Assembly (NCBI RefSeq): GCF_020883455.1
Contig: NZ_CP086615.1
Coordinates: 62,001-126,000, forward strand
DNA length: 64,000 nt
From: Spiribacter halobius
GTDB taxonomy: Bacteria; Pseudomonadota; Gammaproteobacteria; Nitrococcales; Nitrococcaceae
Reading direction: 5' to 3'
Under the pieces are notes generated by a model. It was given only the letters and a program-made list of their open reading frames with translations. It was not told the origin of the DNA and made no database searches. Both the position numbers and the translations under genes were made by a program. Below, one piece after another: positions 24,757 to 32,952 of the stretch. Positions within the stretch are counted from its first letter, which is position 1. Each line of letters opens with the position of its first letter.

Positions 24757-26427
24757 GTGCTTGATATCGTTGCCAATCCCCTGCCGGAGTTGCCGGCCGC
24801 CACGGAGGCCGGCGAGGCCCGCGCGGCGGCGCTGGCGGCGCTCTCCGCGGCACCCCTAGGAACGGCTGGGTTCGTCGAATACCGCTCGCTGGGTCTGTTG
24901 CTGATCGTGGGGCCTGCGGCGCCGGCCTTCGAGGCCGCGCGTGCCCTGGCGGACCAGCTCGCCTGCGTGATCGTCGCCGAGGATGACGGGATCGGGTCCG
25001 AGCCCGAGGCCGATGTCGAGCGCTTCCTCCTCGCCCGGGGGCGTCCGTCGATCAGCGGTCACCTGGGGGCGTTTCGCGCGCTGCTCCGCAGTGACACCCA
25101 TGAGGACAACCTGGCCGCGCTGGCAGCGCGCGAGCGGGAGACCTTCGATTTGGTGCTGGATCTCTCGGCGCAGCCGCACATCGGGTTCGAGCGACCTCCG
25201 CTCGGCTATTACCGCCCGGGGCAGGATCCGGAGGCCCTGGGCGAGGCGCTGGCGGTGTTGCCGGAAATGGTGGGCGAGTTCCAGAAGCCGCGCTTTTTCA
25301 CCTACGACGAGCGCATCTGCGCCCATGGCAGCCGCGGCCTTACGGGCTGCACGCGCTGCCTTGACGCCTGCGCCACCGGCGCTATCCGCTCTCTGGGTGA
25401 GCGGGTCGAAGTCGACCCCTACCTCTGCCAGGGCTGCGGCAGCTGCGCGGTGGTCTGCCCGAGCGGCGCCATGGGCTATGCCTTCCCCGAGACACGGGAT
25501 CTGCTGGGTGCGCTGCGCCGGGCGCTGCGGGCCTACGCCGAGCTCGCCGACGAGCCGCCTGCGGTGCTCTTCCATGATGACAGCAGCGGCGCGGAGGCGG
25601 TGGCCGCGCTGGCCGCCAGCCTGCCCGAGCGGCTGATTCCGGTGCCGGTGGAGGACGCCGGCAGCATCGGTCCGGACGTCTGGCTCGCCACCCTCGCCTT
25701 CGGTGCGAGCGACGTCCGCCTGCTGCTCCCGGAGGACGCGGAGCCCTCGCTGCGCGCGGCCACGGAACGCCAGCTCGCCCTCTACCGGGCCGTGCTGGAG
25801 GCGGTGCAGCTCGAGCCGGAGCGTATCGGCGTGGTGGCGCCGGGCAGCGGGCTCGAGGCGCTGACGCTGCATGCCGGCCACGGCCGGCGGCCGGCGGGTT
25901 TCAGCACCAGCGGCGGCAAGCGGGAGCTGCTGCAGCGGGCCTTTACCCATCTCTACCGCCCGGCCCGCGACCGGGCCACGACGCCGCTGGAGGCGGGCGC
26001 CCCGTTCGGGCGCATCCACGTCGACCAGGAGGCCTGCACCCTGTGCATGGCCTGCGCGGCGGTCTGCCCGGTGGAGGCGGTGGTGAGCGGCGGCAGTCTC
26101 CCGCGCCTGGTCTTCCACGAGGAGCGCTGCCTGCAGTGCGGCCTCTGCGAGACGGCCTGCCCGGAGGACGCGATCAGCCTGGAGGCGAGGCTGCACCTGC
26201 CGGCCTTCGCCTCGCCCACGGAACGGGTCCTCAACGAGGAGGCGCCCTTCCACTGCGTGGGCTGCGGCAAGCCCTTCGCCACCGAGAAGATGATCGCCCG
26301 CATCGGCGAGCAGCTCGCCGGGCACTGGATGTTCCGGGATGAGCGCGCCCGTCGACGCCTGGAAATGTGCGAGGACTGCCGGGTGCGCGACCTCTTCGAC
26401 GAGGAAGCCTCGGGTTCCGCCCACTGA
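24757..26427 (+). CDS. Multi-cluster 4Fe-4S ferredoxin-like protein of the formate dehydrogenase locus
   Basis: A 556-residue cytosolic iron-sulfur protein. Cysteine motifs in order: CTRCLDACATGAI and CQGCGSCAVVCPSGAM (about 198-230), CTLCMACAAVCPVEAV and CLQCGLCETACPEDAI (about 428-472), and a C-terminal CVGCGKPF...CEDCRVRD zinc- or cluster-like pair. That is at least four predicted [4Fe-4S] clusters. The N-terminal 180 residues are alpha/beta with no named domain. GTG 24757 is used with GGAGGCGAAC upstream. It follows the DUF3306 gene by 17 bp. Such proteins accompany DUF3305/3306 and may pass electrons to or from formate dehydrogenase, or assist cofactor insertion. Confidence 0.85.
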   Translation: MLDIVANPLPELPAATEAGEARAAALAALSAAPLGTAGFVEYRSLGLLLIVGPAAPAFEAARALADQLACVIVAEDDGIGSEPEADVERFLLARGRPSISGHLGAFRALLRSDTHEDNLAALAARERETFDLVLDLSAQPHIGFERPPLGYYRPGQDPEALGEALAVLPEMVGEFQKPRFFTYDERICAHGSRGLTGCTRCLDACATGAIRSLGERVEVDPYLCQGCGSCAVVCPSGAMGYAFPETRDLLGALRRALRAYAELADEPPAVLFHDDSSGAEAVAALAASLPERLIPVPVEDAGSIGPDVWLATLAFGASDVRLLLPEDAEPSLRAATERQLALYRAVLEAVQLEPERIGVVAPGSGLEALTLHAGHGRRPAGFSTSGGKRELLQRAFTHLYRPARDRATTPLEAGAPFGRIHVDQEACTLCMACAAVCPVEAVVSGGSLPRLVFHEERCLQCGLCETACPEDAISLEARLHLPAFASPTERVLNEEAPFHCVGCGKPFATEKMIARIGEQLAGHWMFRDERARRRLEMCEDCRVRDLFDEEASGSAH

Positions 26428-26502
26428 GACACGTGGCGCCCGGTGCCGCTCCAGCGTTCCAGGCGCAGTCGTCCCCGGCGAATACCACCGGAGCGATCAG
26501 GC

Positions 26503-26537
26503 CGATGCGGGGCAGGAGGGCCCGGGCAACGCCGGTG
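26503..26537. repeat. Possible decayed half of the covarying hairpin repeat
   Basis: GATGCGGGGCAGGAGGGCCC and the following bases resemble the left outer arm and first core bases of copy 3 (12146-12175), but no inner hairpin or right arm remains. Weak match; may be chance in G+C-rich DNA. Confidence 0.3.
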
Positions 26538-26612
26538 CTGAGCCCCGAGCGTCGCGCCGCCTGAGCGTGGCCGGGTGCGTCGGGCGACACGCTCCGATTC
26601 CACAATGTGCAC

Positions 26613-26627
26613 GCTGCGTCGCAGCAA
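26613..26627. promoter_or_regulatory. Palindrome GCTGCG-T-CGCAGC upstream of the fdh promoter
   Basis: A perfect 13-bp dyad ends 11 bp before the -35 of the formate dehydrogenase promoter, a usual place for an activator. Its core, read on the other strand with adjacent AAAATCGTTGC, resembles the site at 12036-12057 upstream of aceE. No binding protein can be named from sequence. Confidence 0.4.
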
Positions 26628-26636
26628 CGATTTTCT

Positions 26637-26665
26637 TTGGAATTGTTCCGTTTCCGAGCTATAAC
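26637..26665 (+). promoter_or_regulatory. Sigma-70 promoter of the formate dehydrogenase operon
   Basis: TTGGAA (26637-26642), a 17-bp spacer and TATAAC (26660-26665) form a near-consensus promoter. It lies 44 bp upstream of the chaperone gene in an unusually A+T-rich patch. A 13-bp dyad lies immediately upstream. This separates the structural genes (from 26709) from the accessory block (23168-26427). Confidence 0.75.
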
Positions 26666-26708
26666 TTGTCAGACGAACGGTCAGACCACATGAGGGGAAC
26701 GGCGCCAC

Positions 26709-27326
26709 GTGACTTCCCAGGCCACCGCACAGGACGAGCGCGAGTCGATGCAGACCGACAGCGAGGAGTGGCTGCGCTCTCGGGTCTACGGCCTGCTGGG
26801 CCGGCTGTTCGCGGACATACCGCCGGCGGAGGTGATCGAGCCGTTGCGCGCCCTGGAGGTGGATCCCGCGGACGGGCCGCTGGCGGAGGGCTGGCATGGC
26901 CTCGCCGAGGCGGCGCGGGCCGCGGGCGACGAGGCGCTGGACATCGAGTACCACGCCCTGTTCATCGGGCTCGGGCGCGGCGAGGTGATGCCGTTCGCCA
27001 GCTGGTACCTGACCGGCTTCCTGATGGGCCGCCCGCTGGTGAAGCTGCGTCGGGACCTGCGCGCCCTCGGCGTGGAGCGTGAGGATGACGTGCATGAGCC
27101 CGAGGATCACATCGGCGCGTTGTTCGAGGCCATGGCGTTGCTGAGCGGGCCAGAGGGCGGATCGTTCGCTGCGCAGCGGGAATTCTTCAATGCCCATCTG
27201 GCCAGCTGGGTGGAGCGATTTATGCAGGATTTGAGGGGGGCGCCCTCGGCACGCTTCTACAAGGCCGTAGGTGCCTTCGGCGAGCGGTTCATGGTGCTGG
27301 AGAAGCAGTACCTGGAGATGATCTGA
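26709..27326 (+). CDS. TorD/DmsD-family chaperone for formate dehydrogenase
   Basis: A 205-residue all-helical cytosolic protein of the Tat redox-enzyme maturation chaperone family. It has the pattern RVYGLLGRLFADIP at the N-terminus and the family core LDIEYHALFIGLGRGEVMPFASWYLTG. The helical ends EPEDHIGALFEAMALL and FYKAVGAFGERFMVLEKQYLEM are also typical. It should bind the twin-arginine signal of FdhA or of the mini Tat protein and hold export until cofactor insertion is complete. GTG 26709 is chosen with GAGGGGA about 12 bases upstream; ATG 26748 is an alternative without a clear ribosome site. First gene after the promoter at 26637-26665. Confidence 0.88.
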   Translation: MTSQATAQDERESMQTDSEEWLRSRVYGLLGRLFADIPPAEVIEPLRALEVDPADGPLAEGWHGLAEAARAAGDEALDIEYHALFIGLGRGEVMPFASWYLTGFLMGRPLVKLRRDLRALGVEREDDVHEPEDHIGALFEAMALLSGPEGGSFAAQREFFNAHLASWVERFMQDLRGAPSARFYKAVGAFGERFMVLEKQYLEMI

Positions 27327-27407
27327 CAGCGGCTCGGGGTCGGCGACGGCCGCGGGCGCAGCAAACAGCCACGTTAATCGTGAACATTTACCCGGGAGGA
27401 GAGAGCC

Positions 27408-27623
27408 GTGAGTGCCAACCATCCCCGTAATGACAGCCGCCGCCGGTTCCTGAAGGGGCTGGTGATTGGCGGCGCCGCCGCCGGCATCGCCGCTGGCGGT
27501 TCGGCCGGTGCCCTGGCGGCGCCGGTCACGGCGAAGCCCGCCAACGCCGCGGAGAAGCCAGCCCGCAAGGGCTATCAGGAAACGGCGCACGTGCGCCGCT
27601 ACTACGACCTGGCGCGGGGCTGA
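27408..27623 (+). CDS. Mini twin-arginine protein of the formate dehydrogenase locus
   Basis: A 71-residue protein: twin-arginine motif SRRRFLKGL (residues 10-18), Ala/Gly-rich hydrophobic stretch with a likely cleavage region near ALAAPV, then only about 33 residues with YQETAHVRRYYDLARG at the end. It matches the small family I know as the formate dehydrogenase region TAT target. GTG 27408 is preceded by GGGAGGAGAG. It lies between the chaperone and FdhA. Export via TatABC (56050-57590) is predicted; the role in FDH assembly or membrane anchoring is unknown. Confidence 0.87.
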   Translation: MSANHPRNDSRRRFLKGLVIGGAAAGIAAGGSAGALAAPVTAKPANAAEKPARKGYQETAHVRRYYDLARG

Positions 27624-27685
27624 CCGGCCCTCGCGGCGCCTGGCGCCGCTGGCCGCTGGCTCCAGACGTTTCGGAGAAGGCAGTT

Positions 27686-30661
27686 ATGAAGCTGATCAGA
27701 AAGCAGAGCGCAGGGGGTGAGGGCGCGGCCCGTCGCGGCGGTATCTTCGGTGTCCTCGACTCGCCCATGGACCGCCGCACGTTTCTGCGGCGTTCCGGCC
27801 TGACCGCCGGCGCCGCCGCGGTGGGCGCTGCCCTGCCGCCGGCCATGATGCGCCGGGCGGAGGCCGCCGGCGGCGAGTACTCGCCCAAGGCCGATGTCCC
27901 CACCGAAATCCGTCGGTCGGTGTGCACGCACTGCTCCGTCGGTTGTGGTGTCATCGCCGAGATTCAGGACGGCGTCTGGACGGGCCAGGAGCCGGACTTC
28001 GACTCGCCGCTGAACCTCGGTTCGCACTGTGCCAAGGGCGCCGCCCTGCGCGAGCACGGCGTTGGCGAGAAGCGCGTCAAGTACCCGATGAAGCTCGAGG
28101 GTGGACGCTGGCGGCGCCTGAGCTGGGACGACGCCATCAACGAGATCGGCGACCGCTTCATGCAGATCCGCGAAGAGAATGGGCCGGATGCGGTATGGTG
28201 GTGCGGCTCGTCCAAGGCGAGCAACGAGGGTTCCTACCTGCAGCGCAAGTTCGTCGCCTTTTGGGGCACGAACAACATCGACCATCAGGCGCGCATCTGT
28301 CACTCCACCACCGTCGCCGGCGTGGCCAACACCTGGGGCTACGGGGCGATGACGAACAGCTATAACGACATGCACAACAGCAAGTGCATGTTCTTCATTG
28401 GCTCGAACGCCGCCGAAGCCCACCCCGTGTCGATGCAGCACATTCTCCGCGCCAAGGAGAACGGCGCGAAGATGATCGTGGCCGACCCGCGCTTCACCCG
28501 CACGGCGGCGCATGCGGACATGCATGTGCGATTCCGCCCGGGAACCGACGTCGCGCTGGTCTGGGGCGTGCTGTGGCACGTCTTCGATAACGGGTGGGAG
28601 GACACGGAGTACCTCCGCCAGCGCGTCTACGGCATGGACAAGGTCCGCGAGGTGGTGGCCGATTACCCGCCCGACGTGGTGGAGAACATCACGGGGGTCG
28701 ACCGCGACACTGTCTTCAACATGGCCAAGACCATGGCCGAGAACCGCCCCGGGACGCTGGTCTGGTGCATGGGCGGAACCCAGCACCACATCGGCAACAA
28801 CAACACCCGTGCCTACTGCGTGCTGCAGCTCGCGCTCGGCAACATCGGCGTCTCCGGAGGCGGGGCCAACATCTTCCGTGGCCACGACAACGTGCAGGGC
28901 GCGACGGACGTCGGGCCGAACTCCCATACCCTGCCCGGCTACTACGGCCTTTCGGAGGGAGCCTGGCGACACTGGGCGCGTGTGTGGGACGTGGACTTCG
29001 ACTACCTCAAGTCCCGCTTCGACGACGGCCGCTACGACTCCGGGACTGGCAGCCAGGCGCATCCCATGAACATTCCCGGCATCCCGGTGTCCCGGTGGAT
29101 CGACGGCGTTTTGGAGGACCCCGAGAACCTGCAGCAGAGCGCCAACACCCGCGCGGTGTTCTTCCAGGGGCACGCGGTGAACAGCCAGAGCCGCGGGCCG
29201 GAGATGAAGGAGGCCATCGAGAAGCTCGACCTGGTTGTGATCTCCGATCCCTACCCGACCCATCTCGCCGTCATGAGCGAGCGCACGGACGGCGTCTACC
29301 TCCTGCCGACCTGCACCCAGTTCGAGCAGGTGGGATCGGTGACCGCGTCCAACCGATCGCTGCAGTGGCGCGAGAAGGTCGTGGAGCCGCTGTTCGAGTC
29401 CAAGCCGGACGCCGCCGTGCTGTACCTGCTCGCGCAGAAGTTCGGCTTTGCCGAGGAGATGTTCAAGCACATCGCGGTGGACGGCGACATGCCAAGCCCG
29501 GAGGACACCCTGCGGGAGATCAACCGCGGAACGTGGACCATCGGCTACACCGGTCAGAGCCCGGAGCGCCTGAAGCTGCATCTCGAGCACAAGCGCAGCT
29601 TCGACACCACCACGCTGCGAGCGGTGGGCGGTCCGGCCGACGGCGACTACTACGGCCTGCCGTGGCCGTGCTGGGGCAACCCGGAGATGAAGCACCCCGG
29701 CACCCACGTGCTCTATGACCCGAGTCAGCCGGTCAAGGACGGTGGCCTCACCTTCCGTGCGCGCTTCGGCGTCGAGCACGACGGCGAGAATCTGCTCGCG
29801 GAAGGCTCATACTCCGTGGATTCGGAGCTCCAGGACGGCTACCCGGAGTTTACCTTCGGCATCCTGCGCCAGCTTGGCTGGCACCGGGACCTGAGCCGCG
29901 ACGAGCTCCAGGCCATCGCCGACGTCGCGGGTGTCGAGCTGCCGTCGAGCCTCAACGACGCCTCCGACGAGGTGCTTGCGGCGCTGGACGGGGTGAACTG
30001 GAAGACCGACCTCTCCGGCGGCATCCAGCGGGTGGTTATCAATCACGGCTGCGCCCCGTTCGGCAATGCCAAGGCGCGCTGTGAGGTCTGGCAGTGGCCG
30101 GACCCCATCCCGGTGCACCGCGAGCCCCTGTACACGCCGCGCCGGGATCTGGTCTCCGATTATCCGACCTACGACGACCTCAAAAACACGGTCTACCGTC
30201 TGCCGACCCGCTACGCCTCGATCCAGGCGGATGACTACTCGCAGGACTATCCGCTGGTTTTCACCAGCGGCCGTCTGACCGAGTACGAAGGTGGTGGCGA
30301 GGAGACCCGCTCCAATCCCTGGCTGGCCGAGTTGCAGCAGGACATGTTCGTCGAGATCCACCCGGCGGACGCCTATGACCGCGGCATCGAGGACGGTCAG
30401 TCGGTCTGGCTGGACGGCCCTGAGGGTGGAAGCATCAAGATCAAGGCCATGCTCACCGAGCGCGTGGGTCGCGGCGTGGTCTGGACGCCCTTCCACTTCG
30501 GCGGCTGGTTCCAGGGGCAGGATCTGCTCGACCGTTACCCCGAGGGTACAGCCCCCTATGTGCGCGGCGAAGCCTGCAACACGGCGACGACGTATGGCTA
30601 CGACATCGTCACCCAGATGCAGGAAACCAAGACCACGCTCTGCCAGATCCGCGCCGCCTGA
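27686..30661 (+). CDS. fdhA: Respiratory formate dehydrogenase, catalytic subunit (Mo/W-bisMGD, Cys type)
   Basis: Oxidises formate to CO2 in the periplasm. The 991 residues have a twin-arginine signal (DRRTFLRRSGL, 29-39) after an unusual 28-residue leader. The N-terminal [4Fe-4S] site is C80-x2-C83-x3-C87 with C115. The active-site segment is DHQARICHSTTVAG, where Cys205 replaces the selenocysteine of E. coli FdnG and His206 follows. Molybdopterin-binding segments include IVADPRFTRTAAHADMH and MGGTQHHIGNN...GGGANIFRGHDNVQGATD. GGAGAAGG precedes ATG 27686; ATG 27767 would remove the leader but keeps the Tat motif. Partners: FdhB (30690) and the cytochrome b subunit (31753). Metal, Mo or W, cannot be told from sequence. 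Confidence 0.95.
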   Translation: MKLIRKQSAGGEGAARRGGIFGVLDSPMDRRTFLRRSGLTAGAAAVGAALPPAMMRRAEAAGGEYSPKADVPTEIRRSVCTHCSVGCGVIAEIQDGVWTGQEPDFDSPLNLGSHCAKGAALREHGVGEKRVKYPMKLEGGRWRRLSWDDAINEIGDRFMQIREENGPDAVWWCGSSKASNEGSYLQRKFVAFWGTNNIDHQARICHSTTVAGVANTWGYGAMTNSYNDMHNSKCMFFIGSNAAEAHPVSMQHILRAKENGAKMIVADPRFTRTAAHADMHVRFRPGTDVALVWGVLWHVFDNGWEDTEYLRQRVYGMDKVREVVADYPPDVVENITGVDRDTVFNMAKTMAENRPGTLVWCMGGTQHHIGNNNTRAYCVLQLALGNIGVSGGGANIFRGHDNVQGATDVGPNSHTLPGYYGLSEGAWRHWARVWDVDFDYLKSRFDDGRYDSGTGSQAHPMNIPGIPVSRWIDGVLEDPENLQQSANTRAVFFQGHAVNSQSRGPEMKEAIEKLDLVVISDPYPTHLAVMSERTDGVYLLPTCTQFEQVGSVTASNRSLQWREKVVEPLFESKPDAAVLYLLAQKFGFAEEMFKHIAVDGDMPSPEDTLREINRGTWTIGYTGQSPERLKLHLEHKRSFDTTTLRAVGGPADGDYYGLPWPCWGNPEMKHPGTHVLYDPSQPVKDGGLTFRARFGVEHDGENLLAEGSYSVDSELQDGYPEFTFGILRQLGWHRDLSRDELQAIADVAGVELPSSLNDASDEVLAALDGVNWKTDLSGGIQRVVINHGCAPFGNAKARCEVWQWPDPIPVHREPLYTPRRDLVSDYPTYDDLKNTVYRLPTRYASIQADDYSQDYPLVFTSGRLTEYEGGGEETRSNPWLAELQQDMFVEIHPADAYDRGIEDGQSVWLDGPEGGSIKIKAMLTERVGRGVVWTPFHFGGWFQGQDLLDRYPEGTAPYVRGEACNTATTYGYDIVTQMQETKTTLCQIRAA

Positions 30662-30689
30662 GGCGGAAGAATTCTAGGAGGAGTGCCAG

Positions 30690-31280
30690 ATGGCCAGAAT
30701 GAAGTTCCTCTGTGACGCCGAGCGCTGCATCGAGTGCAACGCCTGCGTCACCGCCTGCAAGAACGAGAACGAGGTGCCGTGGGGCGTTAACCGGCGCCGC
30801 GTGGTCACCATGAACGACGGCGTGCCCGGCGAGAAGTCGATCTCGGTCGCCTGCATGCACTGCACCGACGCCCCGTGTGCGGCGGTCTGCCCGGTGGACT
30901 GCTTCTACACCACCGAGGACGGCATCGTCCTGCACGACAAGGACCTCTGCATCGGCTGCGGCTACTGCTTCTACGCCTGTCCCTTCGGCGCGCCGCAGTA
31001 TCCGCAGCAGGAGGCCTTCGGCGTCCGCGGCAAGATGGACAAGTGCACCTTCTGCGCCGGCGGCCCTGTCGAGGACAACAGCAACGCCGAGTACGAGAAG
31101 TACGGCGCCAACCGCGTGGCCGAGGGCAAGCTGCCCGCCTGCGCGGAAATGTGCTCGACCAAGGCCCTGCTCGCCGGTGACGGCGACATGGTGGCGGACA
31201 TCTACCGCGAGCGGATCATGCGCCGCTCCGGCAGACCGCAGACCTGGGGTTGGGACAAGGCATACGGCGAGGGCGTATAG
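30690..31280 (+). CDS. fdhB: Formate dehydrogenase iron-sulfur subunit
   Basis: Electron-transfer subunit between FdhA and the membrane cytochrome. The 196 residues hold four [4Fe-4S] motifs: CIECNACVTACKNEN, CMHCTDAPCAAVCPVD, CIGCGYCFYACPFGAPQ, and CTFCAGG paired with CAEMCSTKAL. There is no signal peptide and, unlike E. coli FdnH, no C-terminal membrane anchor, so it must ride out with FdhA through Tat and dock to the cytochrome by its surface. Start ATG 30690 has TAGGAGGAGTG upstream. Lies 28 bp after fdhA. Confidence 0.95.
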   Translation: MARMKFLCDAERCIECNACVTACKNENEVPWGVNRRRVVTMNDGVPGEKSISVACMHCTDAPCAAVCPVDCFYTTEDGIVLHDKDLCIGCGYCFYACPFGAPQYPQQEAFGVRGKMDKCTFCAGGPVEDNSNAEYEKYGANRVAEGKLPACAEMCSTKALLAGDGDMVADIYRERIMRRSGRPQTWGWDKAYGEGV

Positions 31281-31304
31281 CGCCCCCGCCGGAAGGAGTC
31301 TCCA

Positions 31305-31511
31305 ATGCGATTACCCCTCAGGGTAGGCGCGCTGGCGGCGCTCGGGCTAACGGCCCTGGCGCTCGCCGGCTGCTACGAGTCGCCCGACGATGTCACGCTG
31401 CACGAGCCCGGGGTCTACAAGGGGCCGAGCGATCCGTTACGCAACAAGCTGGATGACGGCGAGCTCCAGCAGTCGCTGGAGCAGCGCTTCAGCGGGCAGA
31501 CGGACCGGTGA
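31305..31511 (+). CDS. Mini-lipoprotein A of the formate dehydrogenase operon
   Basis: A 68-residue predicted lipoprotein: basic N-terminus, hydrophobic segment and lipobox LALAGC at residues 18-23, so about 46 residues remain after processing, lipid-anchored at Cys23. The mature part is polar and acidic: SPDDVTLHEPGVYKGPSDPL and then a short predicted helix, LDDGELQQSLEQRF. GGAAGGAG lies upstream of ATG 31305. It sits between fdhB and the cytochrome b gene together with a second mini-lipoprotein. Function unknown; docking of the periplasmic FDH is a reasonable guess. Confidence 0.82.
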   Translation: MRLPLRVGALAALGLTALALAGCYESPDDVTLHEPGVYKGPSDPLRNKLDDGELQQSLEQRFSGQTDR

Positions 31512-31519
31512 GGTCGGCG

Positions 31520-31726
31520 ATGATGCGAGCAGGAGCAGTCGCCCGCCTCGCGACCGGGGCTGCCTTCGCCCTGCTGCTCCTCGCGGGCTGCAGCAACGAG
31601 GGCGCCTACGGGGATCCCTGGACCAATCGCGCCCAGGAGGAACGCCTTGGCGACGAGGGCGAGCGCGACCCCGAGACGGCCAAGGCGCTGCGCGAGCGGG
31701 CGCGATACAACCAGGCTGACCGCTGA
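31520..31726 (+). CDS. Mini-lipoprotein B of the formate dehydrogenase operon
   Basis: A 68-residue predicted lipoprotein (MMRAGAVARLATGAAFALLLLAGC), lipidated Cys at about residue 24, followed by SNEGAYGDPWTNRAQEERLG and an acidic helix ending in NQADR. It resembles its neighbour in size, lipobox and the order turn-DP-helix, so the two may be diverged duplicates. ATG 31520 is chosen with GAGG just upstream; GTG 31508 overlapping the previous stop is possible. The cytochrome b gene follows after 26 bp. Confidence 0.8.
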   Translation: MMRAGAVARLATGAAFALLLLAGCSNEGAYGDPWTNRAQEERLGDEGERDPETAKALRERARYNQADR

Positions 31727-31752
31727 CGGCGGCGGCGACGGAGGATGCGCAG

Positions 31753-32832
31753 ATGAGTGATCAGGACGCAGCAAAGGCCAGGCGCCGGCGCGCCCACATG
31801 AAGGTCATGCTCTGGAGTCTGCTGGTCATCGCGCTCGGCGCGATGGTGGCGCCCCTCGGCGGATACGTCTACGTCGAGGTGGCCCAGGCGCAGAGCGGGT
31901 TCGAGAACGGCAATCCGCGGTCCGATACCTGGGGTGCCGTGCGCGAGGGCGTCAGCGGCACGACCACCGTGCAGGGTCCGGAGGCGGGCGTCCTCATCCA
32001 GAACGGGGGGCAGAACTGGCGGCAGCTGCGCAACGCCATCGCCGCCGGGGTCATGCCCTGGTTCATGGCCGCGGCGCTGATCGGCATCGCTCTGGTGATG
32101 GCGATCTTCGGCCGTAACCGGCTCGACCAGCCGCCGTCAGGCAAGGTCGTGCCGCGCTGGAAGCTCTGGGAGCGCGTGCTGCACTGGACGACGGCGACGC
32201 TGTTTATCGTCCTCGCCATTACCGGCCTCAGCCTGCTGTTCGGGCGAGCGGTGCTCATCCCGGTGCTCGGCGCGGGTGGGTTCGCCGCCTACGCCGGCTT
32301 CGCGATGACCCTGCACAATTACGTGGGCCCGGTGTTCACCGCCTGCGTGGCGATCATGATCCTGGCCTGGGTGCGCCACAACATCCCCAGCCGTGCGGAC
32401 TGGGAGTGGTTCAAGGCGGGCGGCGGTTTCCTCAAGGGCAAGCACCCGCCGGCGGGCCGCATGAACGGGGGCGAGAAGGTCTGGTTCTGGTTCATCGCCC
32501 TGGTGGGTGGTCTGGTCTGCGCCACGGGCGTGGTTCTGGACTTCCCCATCTGGGGCCAGACCCGCGAGACCATGCAGCTCGCCAGCCTGGTACACGCCAT
32601 CGCCGCCATTCTCTGGGTGAGCCTGTTCTTCGGCCACGCCTGGATCGGCACCCTCGGCACCGAGGGCGCGATCGATGGCATGACCACGGGCTATTCCAGC
32701 TCCGAGTGGGCGAAGCAGCACCACGATCTCTGGTACGAGCAGGTCAAGGATCAGGAAGTGGACGCCAGCGAGGTGGGCCTCACTGCCGGCAAGGCGGCAA
32801 AGACCCCATCCGAGGGCACCAGCCCCGGCTGA
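31753..32832 (+). CDS. fdhC: Formate dehydrogenase cytochrome b subunit (gamma)
   Basis: Membrane di-haem cytochrome b that passes electrons from FdhB to quinone. The 359 residues start with a cytoplasmic basic segment, TM1 (about 15-37) and a periplasmic loop of some 60 residues absent from short FdnI proteins. TM2 (about 98-118) follows, then the conserved b556 four-helix core with haem-ligand candidates in ERVLHWTTATLF, MTLHNYVGP, SLVHAIAAILW and FFGHAWIGTLG. The C-terminal tail is soluble (HHDLWYEQVKDQEV). Last gene of the operon; an intrinsic terminator follows 46 bp later. Confidence 0.92.
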   Translation: MSDQDAAKARRRRAHMKVMLWSLLVIALGAMVAPLGGYVYVEVAQAQSGFENGNPRSDTWGAVREGVSGTTTVQGPEAGVLIQNGGQNWRQLRNAIAAGVMPWFMAAALIGIALVMAIFGRNRLDQPPSGKVVPRWKLWERVLHWTTATLFIVLAITGLSLLFGRAVLIPVLGAGGFAAYAGFAMTLHNYVGPVFTACVAIMILAWVRHNIPSRADWEWFKAGGGFLKGKHPPAGRMNGGEKVWFWFIALVGGLVCATGVVLDFPIWGQTRETMQLASLVHAIAAILWVSLFFGHAWIGTLGTEGAIDGMTTGYSSSEWAKQHHDLWYEQVKDQEVDASEVGLTAGKAAKTPSEGTSPG

Positions 32833-32877
32833 CCCCCGGACCGTTCACGGCCTGCCTACAGGCAGGCGCCTCTGTCG

Positions 32878-32914
32878 AAAGCCGCGTCAGCCCATGAGCT
32901 GACGCGGCTTTTTT
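32878..32914 (+). terminator. Intrinsic terminator of the formate dehydrogenase operon
   Basis: The stem AAAGCCGCGTCAG/CTGACGCGGCTTT with an 8-nt loop is followed directly by a T-run (TTTTTT in total). Classical Rho-independent terminator 46 bp after the cytochrome b stop. Confidence 0.93.
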
Positions 32915-32952
32915 CATGCTGACGTGTCGTCCCGGCTCGTTCGGGCTAGCCG

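Noticed and set aside
27602-29779. 725-codon open frame on the minus strand opposite fdhA
   Set aside because: Antisense shadow of a certain molybdoenzyme; no ribosome site or recognisable domain.
27686-30661. Selenocysteine in formate dehydrogenase
   Set aside because: The active-site codon at 28298-28300 is TGT (Cys), not TGA.
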